A stretch of DNA of 55,365 bases from Magnetococcales bacterium WMHbinv6 (GCA_002753135.1 PDZV01000025.1:1-55365); one strand, 5' to 3'. Positions 33,594 to 42,095 are shown, numbered from the stretch's first letter. Program-made: numbers and translations. Notes: a model not told the origin generated them from the sequence alone.

Positions 33594-34337
33594 TTACAAT
33601 CCCTGATAGTAAACACGGGGTTTCAACCCCAGATCGGGCCGGATCGTCTTGGTGGCAACCGTATGGACCCGCTTGGCAATTTCTGAACGGGGATCATTGA
33701 GGTCACCAAACAGCATGGCACCCTTGCCTTCCTTCTTGCATGCCTCGACACAGGCCGGTTCCTGACCGTCATCCAGACGATGCACACAAAAAGTACATTT
33801 TTCGACTACACCCTTGCTGCGAATAGGTACATTGGGATTGCTCTCATCGGTGCGCCTGGTTTCATGGTAGACCAGGGAACGGGCCTTGTACGGACAGGCG
33901 ATGATGCAATAACGGCAACCGATGCAGCGGTGCATATCCACCAACACAATGCCATCCTTGCGAATGAACGATGCCTCGGTGGGACAGACATGCACGCAGG
34001 GCGGATTTTCGCAATGGTTGCACAGCACCGGCACCTGGACCGACGGACGCCGTTGATCTTTGTCGCGAAGCTCCACTTTGCGAATCCAGTGTACATCCCG
34101 CGACGGTTCGCCAAATAACGGCACATTGTTCTCTTTGCGGCAGGCTGTGGTACACGCCGTGCAACTGTTTGTGCATTGCGTGCTATCGATCAACATTGCC
34201 CAACGACGACCAGCAGAAGCTTCCGTCCGCTCGGCAGGTGCCGCCAGCAATGTAATGCCCGGTGCAAGCGTGACCCCTGCAGCCAACGCACCTCCCAGCC
34301 CCAACACTGCTCTTCTCTCTATCGTGGCCATGGTCAT
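33594..34337 (-). CDS. dsrO: DsrO, periplasmic ferredoxin-like iron-sulfur protein
   Basis: This 247-residue protein has an N-terminal twin-arginine-like signal (ERRAVLGLGGALAAG). The four-cluster arrangement of the NrfC/HybA type is seen as CTNSCTACTTAC, CNHCENPPCVHVCP, CIGCRYCIIACP and CTFCVH...ACVEAC. It carries electrons between DsrJ and the quinone site in DsrP. The start at 34337 has GGGG eight bases upstream; a second ATG lies six bases on. A 208-base gap with a long inverted repeat separates it from dsrJ. Confidence 0.95.
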   Translation of the reverse strand: MTMATIERRAVLGLGGALAAGVTLAPGITLLAAPAERTEASAGRRWAMLIDSTQCTNSCTACTTACRKENNVPLFGEPSRDVHWIRKVELRDKDQRRPSVQVPVLCNHCENPPCVHVCPTEASFIRKDGIVLVDMHRCIGCRYCIIACPYKARSLVYHETRRTDESNPNVPIRSKGVVEKCTFCVHRLDDGQEPACVEACKKEGKGAMLFGDLNDPRSEIAKRVHTVATKTIRPDLGLKPRVYYQGL

Positions 34338-34409
34338 GGCATATTCCCCAGTTTAGCTGCTGTGTTATCAGCCCGTTGCTCCAATCTCCGCACCGAGTGG
34401 CTGCCGCCC

Positions 34410-34468
34410 TGCGGCACTTGCTGCGAGGCTCATTGAGGGTTTCATCTGGGCTTCTCGCAAGTGCCGCA
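34410..34468. repeat. 12-bp perfect inverted repeat between dsrJ and dsrO
   Basis: TGCGGCACTTGC (34410-34421) pairs with GCAAGTGCCGCA (34457-34468) across 35 bases. It lies in the only large gap inside the dsrEFHJOP block and could form an RNA stem that adjusts dsrO/dsrP expression or mRNA stability. Confidence 0.6.
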
Positions 34469-34545
34469 CTCTCTTGGCAGAGCCATCCGACAAGGCAACT
34501 TTCAGGCTGTTATCCCATCTTTAGCGCCGAAAAAAGCTCCGGCGA

Positions 34546-34914
34546 TTATTTGGGATAGTGATGGCACTCAAAACAGTTGGGAGCAACACCGGCATAGGTG
34601 TGGCACCGATCACAAAATTTTTCCCGGCTTGTGTGGCAGGTCGTACAATTTTTCAAGCTGTCGGAGGTGACCCGTACACCTTCCCGCACGGCCATATCAC
34701 GATTATGCTTCAGAAAATCCATATGATTGCGGCGCATCCACTCCGTGGGTTTGACACACTCCTTCTTGCCCGCCGGCATCTCCAACCGCAATGCGCCAGG
34801 CACATGCTCTTGACCGTCAGAGGCCATAACGAGGGACGGATTCAGCCACAGCAATCCAACGGCAATCGGCAGGACCGTCAGCACGAACCGTACTAATGAT
34901 GAAAATCGCAACAC
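34546..34914 (-). CDS. dsrJ: DsrJ, triheme cytochrome c
   Basis: A 122-residue periplasmic cytochrome. A signal/anchor helix (about 8-30) is followed by three CxxCH heme sites near the C-terminus (CTTCH, CDRCH, CFECH). DsrJ contains one heme with an unusual His/Met/Cys ligation, and the lone cysteine in KKECVKPTEW is a candidate ligand. I take the GTG at 34914, with GGGAG ten bases upstream, over the TTG at 34938. It lies 49 bases after dsrH. dsrC, dsrM and dsrK, which stand between dsrH and dsrJ (with dsrL) in Allochromatium, are missing here. Confidence 0.94.
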   Translation of the reverse strand: MLRFSSLVRFVLTVLPIAVGLLWLNPSLVMASDGQEHVPGALRLEMPAGKKECVKPTEWMRRNHMDFLKHNRDMAVREGVRVTSDSLKNCTTCHTSREKFCDRCHTYAGVAPNCFECHHYPK

Positions 34915-34963
34915 GGTATGCAATCTCCCTGGCTGCAAGAGGATCCGAAATCAGTCAACCGGT

Positions 34964-35257
34964 TTACAGCCAAGAGTGAACTTTATGCTGTTCGATCAGT
35001 TCGACAAACCCGGCATAATCGGTTACCTTGACACCGTCCACCAACTCTTTGATGGCCCGGGCCTTGAGATCTGCGCTCAGGGCATAAATCGTAACCTGCT
35101 GCGTCATCTCTTCCAACAAAGCCGTCTGCGTAGTACCGGCTTGCGCTGCGAAAACACCATCTTCCAACAAGAGTACCACATCGCCGGCCTGCAGATAACG
35201 GCTGCAGTCGGACAGGGTGTTGTTTTGAAAGGGTGACTTATTGACAGTATGAAGCAT
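34964..35257 (-). CDS. dsrH: DsrH, sulfur relay subunit
   Basis: A 97-residue cytoplasmic subunit of the DsrE2F2H2 sulfur carrier. The N-terminus MLHTVNKSPFQNNTLSDC and the conserved cysteine in LSDCSRYL match the DsrH/TusB family, as do VVLLLEDGVFAA and the KVHSWL end. It relays persulfide sulfur between DsrE and DsrC. The ATG at 35257 is preferred; GAGG stands seven bases upstream. It follows dsrF by 20 bases. Confidence 0.95.
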   Translation of the reverse strand: MLHTVNKSPFQNNTLSDCSRYLQAGDVVLLLEDGVFAAQAGTTQTALLEEMTQQVTIYALSADLKARAIKELVDGVKVTDYAGFVELIEQHKVHSWL

Positions 35258-35277
35258 GCTCAATCCTCTCCTGGGCA

Positions 35278-35679
35278 CTAGAAGCTGAGGATGTTGTGTT
35301 GTTCCGCCATCATGGCCGCAATTTCCTGCGCATCCACAACCTGCGGTCTGATCGGCTCTTCGGTATCTTCATCTTCACCGATGATCACCAGATCATCTTC
35401 CGTCATGCCACGGCTCTCCATGGAGTGACGATCGACAAAAACTTTCTGAATTTCGTAATCGACCAGCGCGCCATAAGTGGCTTCAAACCCCTTGATACCC
35501 AACTCTTTGGTATCCTGGCCACGTTTGACGGCAAAGACGCCATCATCCATAAAGACCACGGAGATATCCGCGTCATACGCTGCCATGATCAGCTTGACTT
35601 CCAGCCCCTCGTAGACATAGATCGAACCATGGGGCGGCTTACGCACGGTGAACATGATTTTTTTAACTTCTTCGGCCAT
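35278..35679 (-). CDS. dsrF: DsrF, sulfur relay subunit
   Basis: A 133-residue member of the DsrF/TusC family (KKIMFTVRKPPHGSIYVYEG, ISVVFMDDGVFAVKRGQDT). It forms the heterohexamer with DsrE and DsrH. The start has AAGGAG seven bases upstream. An acidic segment (IIGEDEDTEEP) lies near the C-terminus. It sits 16 bases after dsrE in the same operon. Confidence 0.95.
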   Translation of the reverse strand: MAEEVKKIMFTVRKPPHGSIYVYEGLEVKLIMAAYDADISVVFMDDGVFAVKRGQDTKELGIKGFEATYGALVDYEIQKVFVDRHSMESRGMTEDDLVIIGEDEDTEEPIRPQVVDAQEIAAMMAEQHNILSF

Positions 35680-35695
35680 TGGCTTACTCCTTGTC

Positions 35696-36052
35696 TCAGT
35701 CGCCGAACACAACCATGCGATCGGCCTGAATGGCCATCATGGTCAGTTGTCCCAAGCCCGAAATGCGCACATTCGGCACCAATACTTCATCGACGATACC
35801 CCGCCGCTTGGCCGCAGCAATACACACCACAATGTCGATCCCCTTGGCCCCCAATTCTGACCAACGATTGGCAATGTGCCGGTCATCCTGAGGTGGTTCC
35901 ATGAGTTTGGTTACGTTGTAAACGCCGTCATGGTAGAAAAAAATACCCTGAATTTCATGTCCTCTGTCGATAGCCGCCTTAATGAAATTATAGGCACTAT
36001 CGGAGGCTTCATGATTGTATGGTCCTTCGTAGATGCAAACCGCAATTTTCAT
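35696..36052 (-). CDS. dsrE: DsrE, sulfur-accepting subunit
   Basis: This 118-residue subunit carries the active-site cysteine in DIVVCIAAAKRRG, which binds substrate sulfur as a persulfide in the DsrEFH complex. The N-terminus (MKIAVCIYEGPYNHEASDSA) and GIFFYHDGVYNV fit the DsrE/TusD family. The ATG at 36052 has GGAGG ten bases upstream. It is the first gene after the 179-base gap that follows dsrN, where a promoter is likely. Confidence 0.95.
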   Translation of the reverse strand: MKIAVCIYEGPYNHEASDSAYNFIKAAIDRGHEIQGIFFYHDGVYNVTKLMEPPQDDRHIANRWSELGAKGIDIVVCIAAAKRRGIVDEVLVPNVRISGLGQLTMMAIQADRMVVFGD

Positions 36053-36182
36053 ACGTAGCCATCCTCCATTCGCACCAAGCCCCGGTTGTTCTGTCCTGCA
36101 GAAACAAAAACGGGGCAACCAAAAGAGACCGGTTGATCCTCCTGGCGGAGGTGCAACCGGATGGAATCAAAAATCGGCGGGC

Positions 36183-36213
36183 AGTATATCATGACTTACT
36201 AATATTCTGGCAA
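36183..36213 (-). promoter_or_regulatory. Possible promoter for dsrEFHJOP
   Basis: On the minus strand, TTGCCA (36208-36213) and TATACT (36183-36188) are 19 bases apart, 130 bases before dsrE. The elements are good but the spacing is one to two bases long. Read-through from dsrN is also possible. Confidence 0.35.
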
Positions 36214-36231
36214 GTAAAAAAACGGCCTTTT

Positions 36232-37599
36232 TTAGCGCTGCCAGAATCTCCTTAAAAAGTCTGCCCAACCGGGTGCGCCATCCGTATGTATATGTGCATA
36301 CGAGGCAAAAATATTGCGGTACAGCAAACCATCCCACGCACCGTCCACCCCATGGCCGCGAACGACCCGGTAGGCAAAATCAACTCCTTCACCCAGACGT
36401 GACACCCGCGAATAATGAAATTCATGGCAGGCAACCCGCTGTCCCAAGGCTGGCCACCCCCCTTCCCGGCACCCCTCTACCGTCATGTAACCATAACCTT
36501 GTGGTCGTTTACCCATGGTGATTTCAATCGGCAAGGCACCGACCAGGGGTGCCGACCGCCCCTGCCAGTGCAGTTGTTCGGCCAATACCATCAAACCACC
36601 GCACTCGGCATAGACCGGCAGGCCGTCAGCGATGCGTTGACGCAAGGCACTGAACAGTGGCTGGTTGGCCGACAAGGCATCCATGAACATTTCCGGAAAA
36701 CCGCCGCCGATATAGATACCGGCTACATCCGGGAGCGAATCGGCACGCAGCAGGGAAAAGGGGACCCACTCGATGCCCCGCTCACGCAGGGCCTGCAAAT
36801 TTTCTGGATAATAAAAATGGAAGGCCTGATCGGTGACATAGGCAACCCGCAGCTTTTGCCCGGCGGGCAGGGCCCGGGTTGTGCTGCTCTCGACCGGCGG
36901 CAGCGGTTCTGCCCCATAGGCCAAGGCAAGCACGGCATCCAGATCCACCCGACTGGCGACCAACTGCCGGATGGCTCCAATCCGCTCCTGCACCCCTTCC
37001 CGTTCGCCCGCCGGTTCCAGCCCCAGATGGCGCTCTTCGATACCAACCGCTGCCTCCCGTGGCAAAATGCCCAACACCGGCACCGGGCAATAGTGCTGCA
37101 AGGCGCTGACAATTTTTCCTTCCTGTCGGCTGCTGCCCACATTGTTTAAAATCAGACCCCGAATCCGCTCCCCTCCCGGAAAGGCCAAATGGCCGGTCAC
37201 CAGTGGGACAATCCCCCGCGCCATACCCAGACAATCCACCACCAGAATGATCGGAGCCTGCAACAGGGCCGCCAGGGCGGCACCACAATCCGATCCCTGC
37301 ACATCCTGACCGTCAAACAGCCCCATATTGCCTTCCACCAGAGAGAGATCCGCTCCTTGCGCATAACGAAAAAAGTTGCTCAGAACTCTTTCCCGGCCCA
37401 TGATATGAAAATCCAAATTATGGCAATCACGACCGGCAGCGGCAGCCAGCCAGCGGGGATCAATATAATCCGGCCCTTTTTTAAACGGCTGCACCACTTT
37501 GCCACGTTCGGTCAAAGCGGCCAGCAAGCCGATCGAGATTAAGGTTTTGCCGGAACTTTTACGGGTTGCGCCGATAAACAATCTAGGAACAGGCACCAT
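36232..37599 (-). CDS. dsrN: DsrN, siroheme amidase (CobB/CbiA-like)
   Basis: A 455-residue cobyrinic acid a,c-diamide synthase homologue. It is thought to amidate siroheme to siroamide, the cofactor of DsrAB. The N-terminal P-loop-like site reads GATRKSSGKTLISIG. The C-terminal class I glutamine amidotransferase domain carries IYIGGGFPEMF, the nucleophile in VYAECGGLMVLAE and the His in ACHEFHYS. Its ATG at 37599 shares the palindrome CATG with the divergent hemH start, so the two 5' ends overlap by two bases. It lies upstream of dsrE on the same strand. In Allochromatium dsrN is at the other end of the cluster. Confidence 0.93.
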   Translation of the reverse strand: MVPVPRLFIGATRKSSGKTLISIGLLAALTERGKVVQPFKKGPDYIDPRWLAAAAGRDCHNLDFHIMGRERVLSNFFRYAQGADLSLVEGNMGLFDGQDVQGSDCGAALAALLQAPIILVVDCLGMARGIVPLVTGHLAFPGGERIRGLILNNVGSSRQEGKIVSALQHYCPVPVLGILPREAAVGIEERHLGLEPAGEREGVQERIGAIRQLVASRVDLDAVLALAYGAEPLPPVESSTTRALPAGQKLRVAYVTDQAFHFYYPENLQALRERGIEWVPFSLLRADSLPDVAGIYIGGGFPEMFMDALSANQPLFSALRQRIADGLPVYAECGGLMVLAEQLHWQGRSAPLVGALPIEITMGKRPQGYGYMTVEGCREGGWPALGQRVACHEFHYSRVSRLGEGVDFAYRVVRGHGVDGAWDGLLYRNIFASYAHIHTDGAPGWADFLRRFWQR

Positions 37600-38599
37600 G
37601 TCTCACTCATCTTCCCCCGATACGGGCGTATTGTTTGTGCAGTTGGGAACCCCGGATGATCCCGGTGAAGCGGCTGTCCGTCGTTATCTGGCCGAATTTC
37701 TCTCCGACCAGCGGGTAGTCGATCTGCCGCGCTGGCAATGGCTGCCGATTCTGCACGGCATCATTCTGCGCAGTCGGCCACGTCACTCGGCGGCCCTTTA
37801 CCAACAGATCTGGCGCGAAGATGGCCTCTCGCCTCTGCTCTATTATACCCGGCAACAGACCGAAGCGGTGGCTGCCGCACTGCTGCCGCAGCGAATTGCC
37901 GTCCACTACGCCATGCGCTACGGCAACCCCTCCCTGCCGGTACTGTTGCAGGCCATGCAGCAAGCGGGTATCGAGCGCCTGTTGATCTTTCCCCTCTTTC
38001 CGCAATTTTCTGCCGCCACCAACGCCACCATTCTCGATGCCGTGCAAGCGGCCTTTGCCAGCAGCCGTTGTATGCCTGTCCTGCGTTTTGCGCAACCATT
38101 TTTTTCGCATCCCGCCTATCTGGATGCCTGGCAGCAACAGATTATTGCCTCTGCCGACCCGGGGCAGTTTGACCAGGTGCTTTTTTCTTTTCATGGTCTA
38201 CCGCAACGCCATGTCGACCAGGGCGATCCCTATGCCCGTCACTGCCAGGCAACCGCGCAGGCCCTGGCAAAGCGTCTCGGTTTGGCGGAAGATCGTTGGC
38301 AGTTGTGTTACCAATCCCGCTTTGGCCGCGAACCCTGGCTGCTGCCCGCCACCGATCAACTGCTGCAACAGCTGCCATCACAAGGCATGCGCAACGTGCT
38401 GCTGGTGACGCCCGGTTTTGTCAGTGATTGTCTGGAAACTTTGGAAGAGATCGGTGTACGCGGACAGGAGAGCTTTTTGCTGGCGGGCGGTCAACATTTC
38501 CATCGGGTACCCTGCCTCAACGACACCCCCGCCTGGCTAACCGCCCTGCACCACCTCACCCGCCAGGAGCTGGCGGGGTGGTGGGAGAAAACATCTTAA
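37598..38599 (+). CDS. hemH: Ferrochelatase
   Basis: A 333-residue ferrochelatase that inserts Fe(II) into protoporphyrin IX in the last step of heme B synthesis. Motifs: GVLFVQLGTPDDPGEAAVRRYL, AMRYGNPSLP, the catalytic His in VLFSFHGLPQRHVDQGDPY, CYQSRFGREPWLLP and the Glu-rich VSDCLETLEEI. Length is normal. The ATG at 37598 is within the head-to-head CATG shared with dsrN; AGGA lies nine bases before it. Longer upstream starts would run antisense through dsrN and are rejected. Heme supply suits the cytochrome-rich metabolism seen here. Confidence 0.96.
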   Translation: MSHSSSPDTGVLFVQLGTPDDPGEAAVRRYLAEFLSDQRVVDLPRWQWLPILHGIILRSRPRHSAALYQQIWREDGLSPLLYYTRQQTEAVAAALLPQRIAVHYAMRYGNPSLPVLLQAMQQAGIERLLIFPLFPQFSAATNATILDAVQAAFASSRCMPVLRFAQPFFSHPAYLDAWQQQIIASADPGQFDQVLFSFHGLPQRHVDQGDPYARHCQATAQALAKRLGLAEDRWQLCYQSRFGREPWLLPATDQLLQQLPSQGMRNVLLVTPGFVSDCLETLEEIGVRGQESFLLAGGQHFHRVPCLNDTPAWLTALHHLTRQELAGWWEKTS

Positions 38600-38681
38600 T
38601 CTGAGCGGAACCTACGACAAACAACCATTGCCGCAGCCAAGTTTCTGTATTGGGTCGATTCGTGAGAAGGAGGGAGACAGA

Positions 38682-38858
38682 TCAACAAAAACGGTAGTCC
38701 CTTGCCCGTTTATCCATCTCAAATTTTGCTTTTTCCGCTTTACGAAAAATCTCTTTTGCCATTGCTTCGGCACGCGCAAAACGCTCAGGATCGGGTTTAT
38801 CTTCTACGAAATCTTTAAAAACCGAGGGGGCACTCTCCCGTGGTTTGATGGTGGCCAT
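38682..38858 (-). CDS. 58-residue basic/acidic small protein, unknown
   Basis: A short ORF reading MATIKPRESAPSVFKDF onwards, highly charged and helical (EAMAKEIFRKAEKAKFEMDK), ending ARDYRFC. AGGAG lies five bases before the ATG, and the frame shows good codon use. It lies 47 bases downstream of the 534-residue papain-like gene on the same strand, so the two may be co-transcribed. Size and charge resemble antitoxins or immunity proteins, but this is speculation. Confidence 0.55.
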   Translation of the reverse strand: MATIKPRESAPSVFKDFVEDKPDPERFARAEAMAKEIFRKAEKAKFEMDKRARDYRFC

Positions 38859-38905
38859 GGCAACTCCTGATTTTGGATTGTTCTGTTTATAAGATATTGT
38901 TTTGT

Positions 38906-40510
38906 TTATGAAATCAACTTGTGATTGCCTCGAAAAGAGCGCAGCATCGGGCTTGCTGTTTGAAAAGACTGGATTGACTCTTTACCATAAATTCGTTTCG
39001 CATTCAACCAAACTTTGGATAGGGTACGTATCCACAGAAAGGGAGATTTATCCCGTTTGCCCGCTGTCGCATCCAGCACGATTTCCATGCAAACAACTGC
39101 ACCATTATGTCGATCCTGCCAACAGGTTTCTGGAATAAACTCGGTTACCCATAAAAAATGGGGCAAAGAGAGACTGATCAATGCATGCGACATGGGATCT
39201 CCTTCCCCTCTCCTGAACTCTTTATAATTTTTTGACGAGGTACAATACATGCGTCTAATTATTTTAGGAAATGCATCAAAATCAGATGGCTTTGTATAGC
39301 TTGATATAATAATGTCTGTTATATTTTCTGCCTGATACGCATAGAGAAAAACTTTATCCGGCAGAGGGGCGACAAACACATCAATATTCTCAATATTATT
39401 ACGATACTGCCAATCTGCCGGCTTGACAGCCTCTCTGATGATCGCCTGGTATGGACTGATATTATCATCATTAATGACAAAACCGTGTACAAAATCAGAC
39501 GAAGGCATGACCTTCCCTGCCCTATCGACCAACGATGTATCGCCACAGATATAACCAAACGCGACGACAGCATGTTCCGGCAAACCAACGATCGGCGGCA
39601 GTGCGCTATCAACGTAAACGTGCAGATAACGGACCAATGCGTCAACAGATGATGTTCCCCCCTCAATCGGCTTTATTGTATGCCATGGATCTGATTCAGC
39701 CGCAACAGCAGATAAATCATCTGCATACTTGGGATCAAAATATTCTGCTGCCAAACCATATTCGGCAAAAACGGATGCGATTTGTTCCATCGTTAATCCT
39801 TGACTTGGGGTCGTTCTCCCTCTCGACTTGTCTTTGTTCAACAATGCAATATCGAAAGGATAAATCTCCCGGTAATAGGGATAACGTTGTGACAGGTAAC
39901 GGAACAGGCTCCAAAGTGCGGTCTCCGCGCAGACATGCGCTTCTGCATCTTGGCTTTGATGGGGAAATGCCAACACTTTTAACTGTTGACACAAAATAAC
40001 AACCCGATACTCTGCAAGTGCCCCCCACGTCTTGGAACCGGCCCAAGAGTGACGTACAATTTTCCTTGGATCAATCAAACATCGCCCAACGCGCGAATAC
40101 TCTGTTGGTCGCAGCACAACACTCCCTCTATAGCCTGGGGTGGTTCCTTCATATGATTCTAAATTAATCTCATCTGACAACGCTTTTAGTTTGTTATAAA
40201 ATTCATCACTAGGCAAATAGAAATCGCTAATGGAAATCATAACATCAAATATGTGTATACGAATAGCTCTACCATTGTAGTGGCTGAATTTTTTTGAATA
40301 ATAGCCAGAATAAACATTTCTATAATCTTTATCTATATAATCCCGCTCAATTAAAATACATTTAGCATTTTGTAAAATATTTATTATTATTTCTTTGTCG
40401 TCGTCACTCAATAAATCGACAAAATCTTCAATAGCAGCAAAATCAAATCCATCCTCATCAGCATCACTGATATCAAAGAACTTAAAAAACATCAAATCAG
40501 CATCTTCCAT
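38906..40510 (-). CDS. Papain/C39-like cysteine-peptidase-fold protein, unknown
   Basis: A 534-residue protein in an AT-rich stretch unlike its neighbours. The central part carries a plausible cysteine-protease triad: C194 in AHVCAETALWSLFRYL, H313 in GLPEHAVVAFGY, and an Asp/Asn group at 348-350 in HGFVINDDN. Between them lies TPSQGLTMEQIASVFAEYGL, as in C39-like peptidases. The N-terminal 150 residues and the C-terminal 170 are unrecognised. It has no signal peptide or membrane helix, so it probably acts in the cytoplasm. AGGGG lies six bases before the ATG. It is probably acquired; a role in defence, toxin activity or maturation is possible but unproven. The catalytic assignment is by eye. 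Confidence 0.6.
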   Translation of the reverse strand: MEDADLMFFKFFDISDADEDGFDFAAIEDFVDLLSDDDKEIIINILQNAKCILIERDYIDKDYRNVYSGYYSKKFSHYNGRAIRIHIFDVMISISDFYLPSDEFYNKLKALSDEINLESYEGTTPGYRGSVVLRPTEYSRVGRCLIDPRKIVRHSWAGSKTWGALAEYRVVILCQQLKVLAFPHQSQDAEAHVCAETALWSLFRYLSQRYPYYREIYPFDIALLNKDKSRGRTTPSQGLTMEQIASVFAEYGLAAEYFDPKYADDLSAVAAESDPWHTIKPIEGGTSSVDALVRYLHVYVDSALPPIVGLPEHAVVAFGYICGDTSLVDRAGKVMPSSDFVHGFVINDDNISPYQAIIREAVKPADWQYRNNIENIDVFVAPLPDKVFLYAYQAENITDIIISSYTKPSDFDAFPKIIRRMYCTSSKNYKEFRRGEGDPMSHALISLSLPHFLWVTEFIPETCWQDRHNGAVVCMEIVLDATAGKRDKSPFLWIRTLSKVWLNAKRIYGKESIQSFQTASPMLRSFRGNHKLIS

Positions 40511-40663
40511 GTTGATCCCCTGTACACATAATTATAATCAAACGACTGACAGATCGATTTCTATGATTTATACAAACAAGTAAATTACATTATTTTGCTC
40601 ATAGAAAATACCAACTATAAACAATTAATAGGATCTGTATGGCAAACCGTGGTCGTTGTCAAG

Positions 40664-40709
40664 GAAAAATAACAGCCACACATCTCCAACATCGGCACCG
40701 TGTGGCTGT
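40664..40709 (-). terminator. Rho-independent terminator of the portal-like gene
   Basis: ACAGCCACAC (40672-40681) pairs perfectly with GTGTGGCTGT (40700-40709). On the minus strand it is followed by TATTTTT. It lies 17 bases after the portal gene stop. Confidence 0.85.
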
Positions 40710-40725
40710 CATGTTAAAAAGCATG

Positions 40726-41892
40726 TTATGGCACCCCACCCTCCTGCCAACCTTCGCCATAAGTTTTACGAACATAATCCAGGCTGGGGCGAAAGCCCAT
40801 GCCGTAGATGATTTTATCTCGTTCCGCCTGCGGGCGCAGGTCGGACTGTTCGCGAATCTGGCGCCAGACGCGGGGAGGTTTTGCCCCGGGATAGTTCCAG
40901 GCGCTCAACCAGACGGCGACGCTGCGATTGAAGGTGTCGCACACCAGATCGGCATCGGCGCGCACCACTTCGTTGCGTACCGACTTTTGCACCTCTGATT
41001 TGTATAAACCGCCCGCCGCATCGGTGGTCATCGTCTGCGACAACACCACCTTGGCGATGGCCGCATTCATCCGATCGATAAACCCTTCATAGTGGACTTG
41101 ACCACCACGGGCCGCCTCAAGCAACTCAATCTGCATCCCCTCCGGAATGATAATACCGGAATCGGTCTGGATCGCCTGCAAGGCGGCCAACAGACGGCGT
41201 TTTTCTTCATCGGTGGCGTTGGCCGGATAGGTGCCCTTGGCGGTGGGCATGCCGAATTTGTCCATAAAAATCAACCACAATTTAATGCCATTGCGCTTGA
41301 AATAGACCGGCCAATAGAGCCAATGGGCCAAACCCAAACCATAGGGTTCATCATCATGGTCGGCACCGGTGCAAAAGTGCCAAAATTTTCGACCTGGCAG
41401 GCGCTCACCACGACTGTTGCCCGGCACCAGCAAGCGCAAATTGCCCTGCACATCAAAGGCAAAACGACGCTGCTTGCGCACCTTGAGTGCGCCCAGGGTA
41501 ATCTCCCGGCCATCGGTCGCCCACAGACACTCCGCCACCGCATAGCCATAAAAGACTCCATACAACATTTTTTCCGTCACATTGTCCCAACCGATCCGCT
41601 CCAACACTCCCCGCAGTTGCTCGGCGGCCAACCGACTCTGTCGGTCTGGACCACCCGGTATCACTCCCCACTCTGCCGAGGTGACCGCCATGCGCCGTTG
41701 CTGAAAGGTCGAGGCCACCTGATCGTCACGCAACACCTCCTCATAGAGCGTGTAATCCCCGCCTTTGTCGCGCAGGACACTGTCCTGCGGATGCAACAAA
41801 TCCAGTGACGACCAATAGGCACGGGTAATATCGCGACCATCCTGCGTGGTCGCCACCTCACGGTAGAGCGGGGGTGCGGCTCGATCCAACAT
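40726..41892 (-). CDS. Mu gp29-like portal protein (DUF935), orphan
   Basis: This 388-residue protein matches DUF935, the portal family of Mu-like phages. Recognisable parts are LRDKGGDYTLYEEVLRDDQV, QRRMAVTSAEWGVIPGG, MLYGVFYGYAVAECLW, the phage head segment FKRNGIKLWLIFMDKFG and EGFIDRMNAAIAKVVLSQTM. It is about 100 residues shorter than Mu gp29 and lacks some of its C-terminus. No other phage gene is near. It keeps a perfect AGGAG eight bases before the ATG at 41892 and its own terminator, so the reading frame has been preserved after loss of the prophage, or was recruited. Confidence 0.85.
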   Translation of the reverse strand: MLDRAAPPLYREVATTQDGRDITRAYWSSLDLLHPQDSVLRDKGGDYTLYEEVLRDDQVASTFQQRRMAVTSAEWGVIPGGPDRQSRLAAEQLRGVLERIGWDNVTEKMLYGVFYGYAVAECLWATDGREITLGALKVRKQRRFAFDVQGNLRLLVPGNSRGERLPGRKFWHFCTGADHDDEPYGLGLAHWLYWPVYFKRNGIKLWLIFMDKFGMPTAKGTYPANATDEEKRRLLAALQAIQTDSGIIIPEGMQIELLEAARGGQVHYEGFIDRMNAAIAKVVLSQTMTTDAAGGLYKSEVQKSVRNEVVRADADLVCDTFNRSVAVWLSAWNYPGAKPPRVWRQIREQSDLRPQAERDKIIYGMGFRPSLDYVRKTYGEGWQEGGVP

Positions 41893-42042
41893 GGGCAATG
41901 CTCCTGTCAAAAAAGAGTGAACTATCGATTGCCACAAGTGTAATGGAATTGGCTCGGAAAAATAACATGAAGAATTTCAGCAGACAGCTTGAGCTATCTT
42001 CCCTGTTTTGAACATCTTCCGCAAGTCCGTTGCCGAACCAAC

Positions 42043-42066
42043 AAAAAAGGGACGGTTACCCGTCCC
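42043..42066 (-). terminator. Rho-independent terminator of the sulfur-globule-like gene
   Basis: On the minus strand GGGACGG-GTAA-CCGTCCC is followed by TTTTTT. It lies 30 bases after the stop at 42096. Confidence 0.88.
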
Positions 42067-42095
42067 CTGTTTTGCCTGCCAGCCAAAAAAGCAGA

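Noticed and set aside
36214-36231. Terminator directly after dsrN (A-run, GGCC, T-run)
   Set aside because: The stem would be A-T pairs around a four-base GGCC palindrome, too weak to call.
40726-41892. Active Mu-like prophage
   Set aside because: Only a portal gene is present; there are no transposase, terminase, capsid or tail genes.
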